This document shows positions 36,614-46,891 of a stretch of DNA of 64,000 bases, one piece after another. The stretch's first letter is position 1; every line of letters starts with the position of its first letter. The notes below the pieces were generated by a model. It saw nothing but the letters and a program-made list of their open reading frames with translations, did not search any database and had not been told where the DNA came from. This DNA is from Robbsia andropogonis (GTDB lineage: Bacteria; Pseudomonadota; Gammaproteobacteria; Burkholderiales; Burkholderiaceae). The stretch lies in the NCBI RefSeq assembly GCF_000970345.1, contig NZ_LAQU01000023.1:21100-85099 (forward strand), read 5' to 3'. The position numbers were made by a program, and so were the translations under genes.

Positions 36614-37507
36614 GTGAAACTTGCCATTGTGACCACCAGCCAGCGCTTCCAAGACGCTGTAACAACGTGCTTCACCGACGACACAACGATTGTCCCTTTT
36701 GCCGATGACAAGGCATTGATTCGAGCGTTGACGCGGGACATGTTCGAGGCCATCTTGATGGAGGCGAGTGACACCGCCGCGCTTCGGGAAAGTCGGCCGT
36801 TGTTCGTTTCGCGCCATTGCCAGTCGCGGCTGCAAGTTCCGTTGATCCTTGTCGGTCACTTCGCCAGTCGGGCGTCGCTGGATCTGGCGTTCTCGCTGGG
36901 TGCGGACGATATCGTACGGCTGCCTATCGATCAGGACGAGCTGTTCGTTCGGACCTCTCGCGCCATACAACGTGCACAGCAAGATCCGGTAACGGGCGAG
37001 ACGCTGCGCCTTTCCGAGTATCGACTGGAAAAGCGTATTGGGGTTGTCGTTTTCAATGGGCAAACGGTGCAACTGACGCCGCGCGAATTTGCCATCGCAT
37101 GGATGCTGTTTTCGCGTCCTGGGCAATATCTCAGCCGCAAACAGATTTCCATTGCCATTTGGGGCTGCGGAGAAGAGGTCGCGGGCCGTACGCTTGAACA
37201 ACACATCTACAAACTGCGCAAGAAGCTGCTGCTGACCGGTGCGCACGGAGTCCGTCTTAGTACACAGTATGCTCATGGCTATCGTGTTGAAACGTTCGGT
37301 GCACTGGACCAGTCGTCCACGCCACCGACGACGGCTGATTGCTCAACGAGTAGCAGTGGCAATGCTGGTACGTCGGGTAACGCCATCGACCCGAACAGCG
37401 ATGCCACCAGCAATAAAGCGCGTTGCTACTCGGCGCAAGAAGACACAGACGATAAAGGCCCCCTGGCCCTGGACACGTGCGAGCATAGCCCGCTCGGCGC
37501 GATATAA
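36614..37507 (+). CDS. hrpG: HrpG-like OmpR-family response regulator
   Basis: 297 residues. The N-terminal 115 residues have a receiver fold (KLAIVTTSQRFQDAV ... MFEAILMEAS ... LGADDIVRLPIDQDELFVR), but the usual acidic pair is absent and the position of the phosphoacceptor Asp appears to be Glu50. The C-terminal winged helix (VQLTPREFAIAWMLFSRPGQ, LSRKQISIAIWGCG, RTLEQHIYKLRKKLLL, YAHGYRVE) is OmpR/PhoB-type. Assignment as HrpG rests on this architecture plus the convergent HrpX-like gene. Known role in Xanthomonas/Ralstonia: activates hrpX/hrpB. A low-complexity C-terminal tail of about 65 residues follows. Start MKLAIVTTS fits the family. Confidence 0.7.
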   Translation: MKLAIVTTSQRFQDAVTTCFTDDTTIVPFADDKALIRALTRDMFEAILMEASDTAALRESRPLFVSRHCQSRLQVPLILVGHFASRASLDLAFSLGADDIVRLPIDQDELFVRTSRAIQRAQQDPVTGETLRLSEYRLEKRIGVVVFNGQTVQLTPREFAIAWMLFSRPGQYLSRKQISIAIWGCGEEVAGRTLEQHIYKLRKKLLLTGAHGVRLSTQYAHGYRVETFGALDQSSTPPTTADCSTSSSGNAGTSGNAIDPNSDATSNKARCYSAQEDTDDKGPLALDTCEHSPLGAI

Positions 37508-37728
37508 GAACATCCACCAGAACCATCTCACCCGATGTCGATCTTTTGAAAAGTGACATAGTCACATCACATCTTCCCAACACCAAATTGTTGTATTAAC
37601 AATAAATAGGACAAAAAAAGTGCCGACACTGTTGAGCGCCATGCACAGTGAGCGACGTCGTTGTCATTTCTGAGAGAACACGGTCGAGAAAGAGACCGTC
37701 GCCACGACCCCATCCCCTTTCCCTGCGA

Positions 37729-39123
37729 TTACCGCGACAGCGTTTCCGATGGCACCTCATCGAAATACTTACGATAGCCGTTTACCAGGGTCGAGCGGTG
37801 CATCACCCCCCAGCTGTTTGCTACATCGAGCACCGTCTTATCATTGCCCTCATGTGACAACTCGGCATGGATCGACTCCATCCGGCGGCGGCGAATCACC
37901 TCGGTAGGGGTCAAGCCGACAAAATTCTTAAACGCTGTCTGCAATGCCCGTTCTGTCACATTAATCTCCGCAGCAACTTCACGGACCGACAAGTCCCGTC
38001 GATCCAGGTTGGCCAGGAGATACCGATACGCCCGTCGGTATTTTGCGGGCAGACGCGCACCAACATCATCGAGCGGCGCATCCGGTCGCGCCGCTTCGCG
38101 CACCGAGTAAGGCGTAGGGACCCGAGCATCGTCTCGGCTGGCCCGCAGGGACAATAACGCATAGCGACTATATTTCTGGTGCCAGTCCGCGGTGCGACCT
38201 TGCTCGCGCCGTACCTTCGCGGTGCAGTAGAGATGCTCGAGCTGAAGGCGACCACCTGTATCCCGCGCGTGATCGGTCAGCGGTTGCAATACCTGCTCGG
38301 CGATTCCGAAGCTGCTGCTACTCAAGCTCGCTACTGCGATATCCACCCGCAAAGCGCGCTGATATTCGACCTGGTTTTCTTGATTCGCCCAGCGCAGGTG
38401 GGCATCCAGGCTGGCAAACGCATCACGTGCCCCATTTGCCAACATTCGAAGGTCATACAACGCCTGGTAGCGCAAACGCAGTAATGCGGACGTCGGTGGC
38501 GCTTTCGGCGCCTTGGCTTCCGGGCCGGCGGTATCACGCCGGATCGATTGCCAATAAACATGATCTTGTAACGCTTCGGATTGCCGAATCTCGTTTTGCA
38601 CAGCCATATCGAATCGCATCAGCGACGCCAATTCGGTCCACATCGGGTGCCCATCGACCACGTCCTCCTCGAACGCATCCATTGCCCGATCCATTTCCGT
38701 CAAACGCCCCAGCTCGCCGAGCACAGCAACAATGGCGAAGCGTGCCTCGCGACGGCGGTCAGGTTCCAGATTCGGTTCACCCAAAACGCGGACCCAACAG
38801 CTCAAGGCCGTGCCGCTGCGGTGCCGGAACATCGCCTGCCAACCGGTGTCCCGACACGACATGGCCCGTAGTTCATGCGATGCCCGCATGATCCGCAGCG
38901 TGCGCCGATATCCGTCCTCCGCGTCCTCCGTTTGATCGGCAACCAAACGCAGATCCGCCGCTAGCCGGACGATATCGGCATTTGATTTTCCCGAGGGAGA
39001 GTCAAGCACCCGCGCTGCGGCCGACAACGCATCCACCAATCGGCCGTCAGACACACGGCTGATAATAGAGGGTTCGTTTGCTGCCAGCGCCGCGACGAGA
39101 GGAAAATACACGGGAGAAAACAT
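37729..39123 (-). CDS. hrpB: HrpX/HrpB-family AraC-type activator of type III secretion
   Basis: 464 residues, close to HrpX/HrpB (about 475). The N-terminal domain carries DGYRRTLRIMR, LRAMSCRDTGWQAMF, DHVYWQSI and the LEHLYCTAKVRREQGRTADW segment characteristic of this family. The C-terminal AraC helix-turn-helix region is strongly family-like: LDDVGARLPAKYRRAYRYLL, LSVREVAAEINVTERALQTAF, LTPTEVIRRRRMESI, WGVMHRSTLVNGYRKYF. Known role: binds PIP boxes and switches on the type III secretion apparatus and effectors. No hrp structural gene lies in the window. It converges with the hrpG-like gene (221-base gap). Confidence 0.88.
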   Translation of the reverse strand: MFSPVYFPLVAALAANEPSIISRVSDGRLVDALSAAARVLDSPSGKSNADIVRLAADLRLVADQTEDAEDGYRRTLRIMRASHELRAMSCRDTGWQAMFRHRSGTALSCWVRVLGEPNLEPDRRREARFAIVAVLGELGRLTEMDRAMDAFEEDVVDGHPMWTELASLMRFDMAVQNEIRQSEALQDHVYWQSIRRDTAGPEAKAPKAPPTSALLRLRYQALYDLRMLANGARDAFASLDAHLRWANQENQVEYQRALRVDIAVASLSSSSFGIAEQVLQPLTDHARDTGGRLQLEHLYCTAKVRREQGRTADWHQKYSRYALLSLRASRDDARVPTPYSVREAARPDAPLDDVGARLPAKYRRAYRYLLANLDRRDLSVREVAAEINVTERALQTAFKNFVGLTPTEVIRRRRMESIHAELSHEGNDKTVLDVANSWGVMHRSTLVNGYRKYFDEVPSETLSR

Positions 39124-39512
39124 GCACGCACTCCTGTTTCAAGCCGATTGATGTGTGAATCGCGTACGGGACCGTGCACGTCAGGTTAGTGACGCTACGC
39201 ACGCAGCAAACGGGATGCTGGCACACCATGCCACCGGCTATGCAGGCGGACCACCCGTCGGAATCCACTCTATCAAAACGGGTGTTCGGTATTTTCAACA
39301 ATTTTTAAGATCGTCAATAAAAAGCATTGTTTGTTATTGGTTTTCACAATAATCGAGCCGTGTTTTATCAGAGATTTTCCGATAAGCCTGTGTTGCAAAC
39401 CGTCGACATATGGAAAAGATATAAAACTCGAAGTTGGCGGTATGATTTATCGCTGTTGCCGCAACGACTCCGTGTTTGGCAATACTGTCTGTAATTCGGG
39501 ATTTCTTCCAAT
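39124..39512. other. divergent promoter region, hrpX-like and hutD
   Basis: About 390 bases between divergent genes, AT-rich from about 39285 to 39430. It should hold both promoters. One TTCGG occurs at about 39284 but has no partner at N15, so no PIP box is present. No gene or RNA is supported. Confidence 0.4.
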
Positions 39513-40199
39513 ATGATGAAGACTGTGGATGCGCAACTTCCGCTCGCTATCCGGCGCGCGGCCACCTTGGAGACAACGCTTTGGTCAAATGGCCGGGGCG
39601 CGAGTTGTGAGGTCGCGATCTGTCCTGAGAGCGCCTCCATGGACAATTTCATCTGGCGCGCAAGCATGGCGCAGGTATCGGTCGACGGCGCATTTTCGAC
39701 ATTTCCCGGCATTGACCGCACGCTCGTTTTGCTGGGGGGCGCGGGAATGGAACTTGATCTCACCCGGCATGTCAATGCCGGTTCCTCGCATGCCCTGCGC
39801 GAACCGCTCAGCACATTCGGCTTTGAGGGCGAAACGCCACCGGAGGCCAAGCTCGTTGATGGCCCCACACACGATTTCAACTTGATGGTGCGGCGGGAGT
39901 TCGCCACCGGACAAGTCGCCGTCTGGCGCGGCCCAGGTCAGTTCGTCTTGCCTGACGATCTGGTTTTATTGTTTGTCGTGCATGGCCGTGTCGCACTTAC
40001 GGGCGTGGACCTGAACGATCCCGAGCCGATTCCGCTAGAGGCATGTGACAGCGTGAAGCTCAATGGTATTGCACGGCTGAACCTGTCCATATCGTTGCCA
40101 GAGAAAGCCGTCGTATTGGCGGTTCGGGTGCAAATGCATGACGATGATGCTGACACCGGCGCGCCAACGCAGGGCCGTGACATCGGGCATGCGCGATAG
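39513..40199 (+). CDS. HutD/Ves-family protein
   Basis: 228 residues of the cupin-type HutD/Ves family: TLWSNGRGASCEVAICPE, NFIWRASMAQVSVDGAFSTFPGIDRTLVLLGGAGMEL, FGFEGETPPEAKLVDGPTHDFNLMVRR. These three blocks (SxFxGID and GPxxDFNxMxRR) define the family. HutD is often near histidine-utilisation genes, but no hut gene is near here. Biochemical role is unsettled; a ligand-binding or regulatory role is usual inference. The frame begins ATGATG; either start is possible. It converges on the PilZ gene with a 15-base gap. Confidence 0.85.
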   Translation: MMKTVDAQLPLAIRRAATLETTLWSNGRGASCEVAICPESASMDNFIWRASMAQVSVDGAFSTFPGIDRTLVLLGGAGMELDLTRHVNAGSSHALREPLSTFGFEGETPPEAKLVDGPTHDFNLMVRREFATGQVAVWRGPGQFVLPDDLVLLFVVHGRVALTGVDLNDPEPIPLEACDSVKLNGIARLNLSISLPEKAVVLAVRVQMHDDDADTGAPTQGRDIGHAR

Positions 40200-40214
40200 T
40201 CTTGTTCTTTCCGC

Positions 40215-41345
40215 TCAGTTCGGATCGCTTTCCAGGCGCAAATTGAGGACGTAACTTTTCAGCACGAGGCGCTCCGTGGGTGGTAATGGCCCGAATGCAA
40301 GGCCATGAATCCACTGTCCACGCTCGTCTTCGGGAGCCTTGCGCAGCTTGATTGTGCGGATGCCGCACTCGGCTTCGACAGCGACCGTCACGCCTTCCGC
40401 TTCCACGTAGAACAGAACGTTCACGCGTTCGCCCACTACGCCTAATGGACAATCCGTTGCCAATGACATACCAACGGTACTGATGTCCATCGCGACACCG
40501 AGACCGGAAAGCGTCCGAGGCGTGACATGAGCGTCTTTCACGGCGTCGGGAATTTCTGGAGCGGTATCGGTTGCCGAAGGCTGCGTAGCAGACGGCGGGG
40601 CGACAGCATCCACCTGATCCGCTTTGCTCATGTCGGTTGCATCATACATTACCGCTAGCCGTGCAGCGGCACGAATCGCGCGGCGTTCCGGCAGTTTTCG
40701 CACCCGGACAGGTGGTGACAGCACCACATATTGAAACGGCTTGCCAACAACCCATTCGACGGTGCAGACAAACAGATAAACCGATCGCGGGCAGACGGCC
40801 ACCACTTCCACCGTTTCCCCTGCCTTCAGCTCAAGGCGCGCCTGATCGAGCGTTGGTGGCATTACCAGCAATGGACCGTGTGGCGCCACGCCGATAAGTC
40901 GGCTGGCATAAGCCACACGGCCATTTCCCATCGGCAACCGGATACCGAGGCGCGTGCCAACGGACAGGACCATCTCGCTGGCTGCCAGACCTGCGCGATC
41001 CGGGTCGTCGTCGATCGACACACGGCCGGCCGGTGATGGAGGAGCGGCCGCCGATCCCATGCCGGCGGGCGCTCCAGCGCCGGGCGGTTCAGACAAAACG
41101 TTGCCATCGCCTGGCGGGTCCGCCTGATTACGCTGACCGTGCGGCTTGAAGTAGCGAAACAATTGCTGCCGCCGCGTTTCATCGAGTATCGCGCCGATAT
41201 CGAGCAACAGCGTGCCATCCGCGTCCAGAACGCGCAGCGTCAGCGGGCTGTCCACGGGCAGTGCGTCCACCGCTAATGGGTCGCCTGGTGTTGACACCCA
41301 TTGCGCATGTGCGCCTACCTGTTGCGCGCCGAGTTTCGTCGCCAA
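40215..41345 (-). CDS. YcgR-like flagellar brake protein with PilZ domain
   Basis: About 376 residues. The likely start is TTG at 41345 with GGAGGG six bases upstream; a TTG eight codons further upstream also exists. N-terminal YcgR-N-like region of about 210 residues (LLLDIGAILDETRRQQLFRYF ... VYLFVCTVEWVVGKPFQYVVLSPP), then the PilZ domain with the c-di-GMP motifs RxxxR in ERRAIR and DxSxxG in DISTVG. By family it binds c-di-GMP and slows flagellar rotation. An inserted Pro/Gly-rich segment (residues about 85-135) and a second one within the PilZ domain are unusual. No flagellar gene is near. Confidence 0.82.
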   Translation of the reverse strand: MATKLGAQQVGAHAQWVSTPGDPLAVDALPVDSPLTLRVLDADGTLLLDIGAILDETRRQQLFRYFKPHGQRNQADPPGDGNVLSEPPGAGAPAGMGSAAAPPSPAGRVSIDDDPDRAGLAASEMVLSVGTRLGIRLPMGNGRVAYASRLIGVAPHGPLLVMPPTLDQARLELKAGETVEVVAVCPRSVYLFVCTVEWVVGKPFQYVVLSPPVRVRKLPERRAIRAAARLAVMYDATDMSKADQVDAVAPPSATQPSATDTAPEIPDAVKDAHVTPRTLSGLGVAMDISTVGMSLATDCPLGVVGERVNVLFYVEAEGVTVAVEAECGIRTIKLRKAPEDERGQWIHGLAFGPLPPTERLVLKSYVLNLRLESDPN

Positions 41346-41599
41346 CTTCTGCCCTCCGAAAATTGTCAAATTGCCGGCTCAATGATTTTCGGTCATGCTT
41401 CGCGGTACGCCAAGCCATTTAGCGTGTCTCCGCATCTTTCCGCCGTGCCAGGTTGCTCCACGCCCTGGCACGGCCTGCTGCATCGTGACACGCTCCTGTG
41501 ATCACGCAGGCGACGGGGCCATCCGCGGGAACATGCTGTTGCCGCGTGTGCCCGATAGGTGGGCTTGCTGCCGCACGCCTGCCAACCTCCATTCGATTT

Positions 41600-42601
41600 A
41601 TGCTCGACGCCGTATCCACCGCCTTGTTCAGCGACCACACCGACGCCCGCATCCCCGGGACCGACCTATGCCACGCCAGGCCGTTGGCAACCGGCACCGA
41701 TGGCGCACCGACACCCGCCACCGGTTGGCAGGCCCGGCTTACCATGCGCTTTGCCACCCGTGCAACGCGCGCAACACCAGAGAACGTAGCACCTTCGGCA
41801 CCGGCCAGCTATATGGCGTACTGCCGTCACACCGGTCCGCTGCGCATCCAGAAAACCTTGTTTCCAGAAGGGCCGAGGATTTGCCACGCGCTGATTGTCC
41901 ATCCACCGGCAGGCATCGCCGGCGGTGACACCTTGCGGATCGGCGCCGAATTGTCACCAAACTCACACGCCGTCCTGTCCACGCCCGGTGCGACCAAATG
42001 GTACAAGGCGAATGGCCGGCGAGCATCCCAGCATGTGACCTTGCGCGTGGAAACCGGCGCACGCCTCGATTGGCTGCCGCAGAACAACATCGTTTTCGAT
42101 AACGCCCGAGCAGACATGTCGGTAGAGGTAGAGGTGGATGCGGACGCCTCGGTCATCGGCTGGGATGCGACATTGCTCGGACGTCAAGCCTCAGGGGAAA
42201 CGTGGTGCGATGCGGATATCCGTGCAGGCGTGCGGCTACGCCGTCCGGACGGCACCCTGCTCTGGGCGGAACAGGCGGTGCTGTCCTCCGACGATCCAAT
42301 ACGACTGGCCGCACAAGGCCTCGACGGCTGGTCCAGCTTTGGCACCTTGTGGGCGGTGGCGCCTTCCGCACGCGGCGCGACATTGCACACGCATCCAGCA
42401 CTGGAGGATTTGCGCGCAACGCTGCCATTCGATGACAACCTGCGCGCGGGGGTCACGTGCCTGCCCAATGGCGTAGTATTGATCCGCGTCACCGCACGGC
42501 GCATGGAGGCATTGCAGCAGTTGCTGACCACATGCTGGACGGCGCTACGGCCGATGATCCACAATGTGCCAGCACGGCCACTGCGGATCTGGCGCACTTA
42601 A
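41600..42601 (+). CDS. ureD: urease accessory protein UreD
   Basis: Scaffold protein that binds UreF and apo-urease and is needed for nickel insertion. About 333 residues from [10 protein letters not shown]; the frame extends 34 codons to a GTG at 41498. Family blocks: [57 protein letters not shown]. No Shine-Dalgarno sequence is evident for either start, so the N-terminus is uncertain; the first 50 residues are not conserved. First gene of the urease cluster; ureA follows after 79 bases. Confidence 0.92.
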   Translation: MLDAVSTALFSDHTDARIPGTDLCHARPLATGTDGAPTPATGWQARLTMRFATRATRATPENVAPSAPASYMAYCRHTGPLRIQKTLFPEGPRICHALIVHPPAGIAGGDTLRIGAELSPNSHAVLSTPGATKWYKANGRRASQHVTLRVETGARLDWLPQNNIVFDNARADMSVEVEVDADASVIGWDATLLGRQASGETWCDADIRAGVRLRRPDGTLLWAEQAVLSSDDPIRLAAQGLDGWSSFGTLWAVAPSARGATLHTHPALEDLRATLPFDDNLRAGVTCLPNGVVLIRVTARRMEALQQLLTTCWTALRPMIHNVPARPLRIWRT

Positions 42602-42680
42602 TCCGCTTGCGGCTGTTATTGGTCCCGGCCACATCGTTACCATTCTTTTTTGCCTCACTCCCCAAAAAACCCGTCATCCA

Positions 42681-42983
42681 ATGAACCTCACACCGCGAGA
42701 GAAAGACAAACTGCTGATCTTCACCGCCGCGCTGCTGGCCGAACGCCGACGCGCACGTGGGCTGAAGCTGAATTATCCGGAAGCGGTGGCGTTTATCTCG
42801 GCCGCATTGATAGAAGGCGCCCGTGACGGCCAGACCGTTGCCGATTTGATGCATTACGGCACCACGTTGCTGTCGCGTGACGACGTGATGGATGGCGTGC
42901 CCGAGATGATTCCTGACATCCAGGTGGAGGCCACGTTCCCGGACGGCACGAAACTGGTGACCGTGCACCAACCGATTCCTTGA
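42681..42983 (+). CDS. ureA: urease gamma subunit
   Basis: 100 residues, exactly the usual length: [93 protein letters not shown]. All are standard UreA blocks. Forms the alpha-beta-gamma trimer with UreB and UreC that hydrolyses urea to ammonia and carbamate in the cytoplasm. Confidence 0.98.
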   Translation: MNLTPREKDKLLIFTAALLAERRRARGLKLNYPEAVAFISAALIEGARDGQTVADLMHYGTTLLSRDDVMDGVPEMIPDIQVEATFPDGTKLVTVHQPIP

Positions 42984-43155
42984 TCCCGTACATGACGAAA
43001 CGCGTGAGCAGCACCGCCAGCCCCGTCGGCGGAACGCCGAAACGACGAAGTTTGCAGACGTTTACGCATCCCGCCATGGGAAATCTCTGCATCACCGCCG
43101 TTGGCGCGTGGTTGCGATTCCAATTTGACGTTCTCAGATCTCGACGAGGCTTGCA

Positions 43156-43461
43156 ATGATTCCCGGTGAACTGTTGACCCAACCAGGCGAACTCGAATTG
43201 AATGCCGGCCGTGTAACGGTCAACGTTACGGTGTCCAATACGGGTGATCGGCCAATCCAGGTGGGCTCGCACTTCCATTTTTATGAAGTGAACAGCGCCC
43301 TGTCTTTCGCGCGCGAACAAGCGCGTGGTTTCCGGCTGAATATCGCCGCCGGCACTGCCGTGCGCTTCGAACCGGGTCAGGAACGGACCGTCGAACTGGT
43401 GGCGTTGGACGGTGACCGGATTGTCTACGGTTTCAACGCCAGGATCATGGGACCGCTGTAA
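43156..43461 (+). CDS. ureB: urease beta subunit
   Basis: 101 residues, normal length: [76 protein letters not shown]. The gap of 172 bases after ureA is larger than usual, where relatives often have ureA and ureB nearly adjacent; that gap contains no convincing gene. Confidence 0.98.
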   Translation: MIPGELLTQPGELELNAGRVTVNVTVSNTGDRPIQVGSHFHFYEVNSALSFAREQARGFRLNIAAGTAVRFEPGQERTVELVALDGDRIVYGFNARIMGPL

Positions 43462-43547
43462 ATGCCGCAGGCCCATCGATCAGCCCCTTTTCAAGATAGA
43501 CGTGCGGCAGTACCTCCAATGAGGTACCCGCCAACCAGGACGAGCAC

Positions 43548-45254
43548 ATGACGCTTCGCATCGACCGCCGCGCTTATGCGGAAATGTTCGGCCCCACCAC
43601 CGGCGATCGTATCAGGCTGGCCGATACGGAACTGTTCATCGAGATCGAGCGTGATGCGACGATCTATGGTGAAGAAGTGAAATTTGGCGGCGGCAAAGTC
43701 ATCCGCGACGGCATGGGTCAGTCGCAACGCTGCCACGCCGATGTCGTCGATACCGTCATCACGAATGCGGTGATCATCGACCACTGGGGCATCGTCAAGG
43801 CAGACATCGGCATCAAGGCCGGACGCATTGCCGCCATCGGCAAGGCCGGCAATCCGGATATCCAGCCAGGAGTAACCATCGCGATAGGTGCAGCGACCGA
43901 GGTGATCGCCGGCGAAGGCAAGATTGTCACGGCCGGTGGCATCGATACACATATCCATTTCATCAGTCCGCAGCAGATTGACGAAGCCTTGTGCTCGGGC
44001 GTCACGACGATGCTGGGCGGCGGCACCGGTCCAGCGACCGGCACGTTCGCGACCACCTGTACACCCGGCCCGTGGCACATGGAACGGATGCTGCAAGCCG
44101 GCGACGGCTGGCCCATCAATCTGGGCTTCCTCGGCAAGGGCAACGCCAGCCAGTCCGCACCACTGATGGAGCAGATCGCCGCAGGCGCGATTGGCCTGAA
44201 ACTGCACGAGGACTGGGGCACCACGCCAGCCGCGATCGATACCTGCCTCGGCGTGGCCGAGGACACCGATACTCAAGTGGCGATTCACACCGATACCTTG
44301 AACGAGGGCGGTTATCTGGAAGCCACGGTCGCCGCTTTCAAGGGGCGGACCATCCACACTTATCACACGGAAGGTGCAGGCGGCGGCCATGCACCGGACA
44401 TCATCGCCGTGGCAGGTGAGCCGAACGTACTACCGTCGTCGACGAACCCCACGCGACCCTACACCGTCAACACGTTGGACGAGCACCTCGACATGCTGAT
44501 GGTCTGCCACCATCTGGACCCGTCGATTGCTGAAGATATCGCCTTTGCCGAATCCCGTATCCGGCGCGAGACGATTGCCGCGGAAGATATCCTGCATGAC
44601 CTGGGGGCGTTGTCGATGTTGTCGTCAGACTCACAGGCGATGGGGCGCGTGGGGGAGGTCATCATGCGGACCTGGCAGACCGCGCACAAAATGAAAGTAC
44701 AGCGGGGTACGCTGCCACAGGACAACACCCGTCATGACAACTTCCGCGTCAGACGCTACATCGCCAAGTACACGATCAATCCAGCGATCACCCATGGCAT
44801 CTCGCACGAAGTGGGATCGCTCGAAGTGGGGAAATGGGCCGACATCGTGATCTGGAACCCGGCATTCTTCGGCGTGAAGCCCGCGTTGATCTTGAAAGGG
44901 GGCATGATCGCCGTCTCGCTGATGGGCGATCCGAATGCCTCTATTCCAACACCGCAACCGGTGCATTACCGCGAGATGTTCGGTACCCGCGGCGGTGCGC
45001 TTGCGCGCAGTTCCCTGACCTTTGTCTCGCAAATGGCGCTGGATGCCGATATTCGCGGGCGCTACGGATTGAACAAAGAGCTTGTTGCCGTAAAGGCCTG
45101 CCGGAACATTACTAAAGCGCAGATGATCCATAACGCCTGGCAACCGAAGATCACGGTGGACCCGGAAACATACCAGGTCGTGGCGGATGGGCAACTACTG
45201 ACGTGCGAGCCCGCCAAGGTGCTACCGATGGCCCAACGCTACTTCCTGTTCTGA
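43548..45254 (+). CDS. ureC: urease alpha (catalytic) subunit
   Basis: 568 residues, full length. Nickel ligands and catalytic residues are in place: HIH at 135-137, the carbamylated Lys218 in GLKLHEDWG, His247 in AIHTDT, His273 in [11 protein letters not shown], and Asp near 361 in [13 protein letters not shown]. The mobile flap has Cys320-His321 in [10 protein letters not shown]. Enzyme is therefore predicted active provided nickel delivery by UreDEFG. 86 bases after ureB, 59 bases before ureE. Confidence 0.98.
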   Translation: MTLRIDRRAYAEMFGPTTGDRIRLADTELFIEIERDATIYGEEVKFGGGKVIRDGMGQSQRCHADVVDTVITNAVIIDHWGIVKADIGIKAGRIAAIGKAGNPDIQPGVTIAIGAATEVIAGEGKIVTAGGIDTHIHFISPQQIDEALCSGVTTMLGGGTGPATGTFATTCTPGPWHMERMLQAGDGWPINLGFLGKGNASQSAPLMEQIAAGAIGLKLHEDWGTTPAAIDTCLGVAEDTDTQVAIHTDTLNEGGYLEATVAAFKGRTIHTYHTEGAGGGHAPDIIAVAGEPNVLPSSTNPTRPYTVNTLDEHLDMLMVCHHLDPSIAEDIAFAESRIRRETIAAEDILHDLGALSMLSSDSQAMGRVGEVIMRTWQTAHKMKVQRGTLPQDNTRHDNFRVRRYIAKYTINPAITHGISHEVGSLEVGKWADIVIWNPAFFGVKPALILKGGMIAVSLMGDPNASIPTPQPVHYREMFGTRGGALARSSLTFVSQMALDADIRGRYGLNKELVAVKACRNITKAQMIHNAWQPKITVDPETYQVVADGQLLTCEPAKVLPMAQRYFLF

Positions 45255-45313
45255 TTAGGCCCCTGCCCGGAACAGCGAAAGTCAATGACATGACGGAATG
45301 CAGGAGAAACATC

Positions 45314-46099
45314 ATGCGTAAGATCGAAAGACGTCTCGACCGCAGCGTGCGACTGGCCAGGCCGCTCGTGGCGCGAGCCGGTGTGCTGACGTTGCCATAT
45401 GAAGCGCGTTGTAAGAGTCGGCAAGCGGCGACGTTGGACAACGGTGAGGAAGTCGGGCTCGTGCTGCCGCGTGGCACGGTGCTGTCCGAGGGCGATGTGC
45501 TGGTGGCCGACGACGGTGGGTTCATCCGTGTGGTCGCCGCTGCGGAAACCTTGATGCGCGTGACGGCGACCAGCGAGGCACGCCTGATTCGCGCCGCCTA
45601 TCATCTGGGCAATCGCCACACCCCTGTCGAATTTGGAGACGGCTATCTGCAGTTGGAAACAGACAGCGTGCTACGGGCGATGTTGCAAGGTATCGGCATG
45701 ACCGTCACTGCCGTGGATGCGCCGTTCCAACCGGAACCGGGCGCTTATGGCGGGGGGCACAAACACGGCCATGATGCCACGTTCGCCGAAGACTATGCGC
45801 TTGCGCAAAGCGTGTATGCCGAACATGATCACGCCCGTGATCATGGGCATCCACACGACCATGGACACGCGCACGATCACCGGCACGTACCTGACCATCA
45901 GCACGGCCATGATCACAGCCAGCACGGGCATGATCATGTGCATGATGCGTCCTGTGGTCACGACCATGGAAATGCACCTGTGCAGTTTCATCGAAAAACG
46001 CCCAACCGTACAAAAGGCGACGGACCCAGGCACGATCACGATCATGGGCATGGGAATGGGCACGCGCACAGCCGCAAGCACGATGATCACAAGCACTGA
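45314..46099 (+). CDS. ureE: urease accessory protein UreE with a very long His-rich tail
   Basis: Nickel metallochaperone, 261 residues versus the usual 150-200. Start [11 protein letters not shown] has AGGAG seven bases upstream. The core domain has [35 protein letters not shown] and [14 protein letters not shown]. From about residue 148 the protein is dominated by His: roughly 33 of about 115 residues, in [16 protein letters not shown] and similar blocks. Such tails bind several nickel ions in relatives (Klebsiella UreE); here the tail is longer than usual, which suggests nickel storage. Confidence 0.95.
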   Translation: MRKIERRLDRSVRLARPLVARAGVLTLPYEARCKSRQAATLDNGEEVGLVLPRGTVLSEGDVLVADDGGFIRVVAAAETLMRVTATSEARLIRAAYHLGNRHTPVEFGDGYLQLETDSVLRAMLQGIGMTVTAVDAPFQPEPGAYGGGHKHGHDATFAEDYALAQSVYAEHDHARDHGHPHDHGHAHDHRHVPDHQHGHDHSQHGHDHVHDASCGHDHGNAPVQFHRKTPNRTKGDGPRHDHDHGHGNGHAHSRKHDDHKH

Positions 46100-46139
46100 C
46101 AACGCATTGACCGGGACGTCAGCGCGAACCGCCCCCTCG

Positions 46140-46889
46140 ATGCAAAACGACGCGCGCGTATCGGACCACGTTACGCCTACCGGCGACGATGCATCGAATC
46201 GCGAACTGATCGCCTTGTTGCATCTCGCGTCGCCCGCACTGCCGATCGGCGGTTTCAGTTACTCACAGGGACTGGAAGCCGCGGTGGACGCGGGTTGGAT
46301 CCATGACGGGGACTCTGCGGGCAAATGGGTCCGCAGTGGCCTGACCACGGTGTTGGCACGCTGCGAGTTGCCATTTCTTGCACAACAATGGCACCGGTGG
46401 GATACGTTACGCCAGCAGGGCGCGGCAGACACCCACGCATTGCGCGAGGCCGATGCCTGGTTTCTCGCCAGTCGCGAGTCGGCCGAATTGCGCCAGGAAA
46501 CCGAGCAGATGGGTTGGTCGCTGTCGCAACTCTGCGTGTCACTCGAATGGGGCGACACGGTGATGCGCGAGGTGCTGGGATCCATGAAGCCGCTCTCGCT
46601 GCCGACTGCATTTGCGTTTGCCGCACGCGCGCATGACGCTAGCGCACGGTCGACCTGTGCCGCTTACGCGTTCAACTGGGTGGAAAACCAGGTCTCGGCC
46701 GCGTTGAAGGCGGTGCCGCTGGGCCAGCTTGCCGGACAACGGGTGCTTTGGGGCTTGCGTGCCGATATCGCGCAAGTCGCCGCGGCGGCAGTGCAAACGC
46801 CACCCGACGCGATGTCGACGTTCTCGCCGCTGCTCGCCATTTTGTCAGCACGCCACGAATCCCAATATTCACGATTGTTTCGTTCTTGA
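46140..46889 (+). CDS. ureF: urease accessory protein UreF
   Basis: GTPase-regulating partner of UreG. About 249 residues from the ATG at 46140 (MQNDARVS); other in-frame ATGs further upstream (for example 46083) lie inside ureE and give sequence read out of the His-tail DNA, which is not UreF-like. Conserved: [79 protein letters not shown]. Two bases separate its stop from ureG. Confidence 0.95.
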   Translation: MQNDARVSDHVTPTGDDASNRELIALLHLASPALPIGGFSYSQGLEAAVDAGWIHDGDSAGKWVRSGLTTVLARCELPFLAQQWHRWDTLRQQGAADTHALREADAWFLASRESAELRQETEQMGWSLSQLCVSLEWGDTVMREVLGSMKPLSLPTAFAFAARAHDASARSTCAAYAFNWVENQVSAALKAVPLGQLAGQRVLWGLRADIAQVAAAAVQTPPDAMSTFSPLLAILSARHESQYSRLFRS

Positions 46890-46891
46890 CC

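Noticed and set aside
43491..44390. Minus-strand frame of about 300 residues opposite ureC
   Set aside because: Shadow of ureC; translation has no protein-like features.
45717..46139. N-terminal extension of the UreF frame with Met/Thr/Ile-rich sequence
   Set aside because: It is the His-tail DNA of ureE read in another frame; UreF homology starts after 46140.
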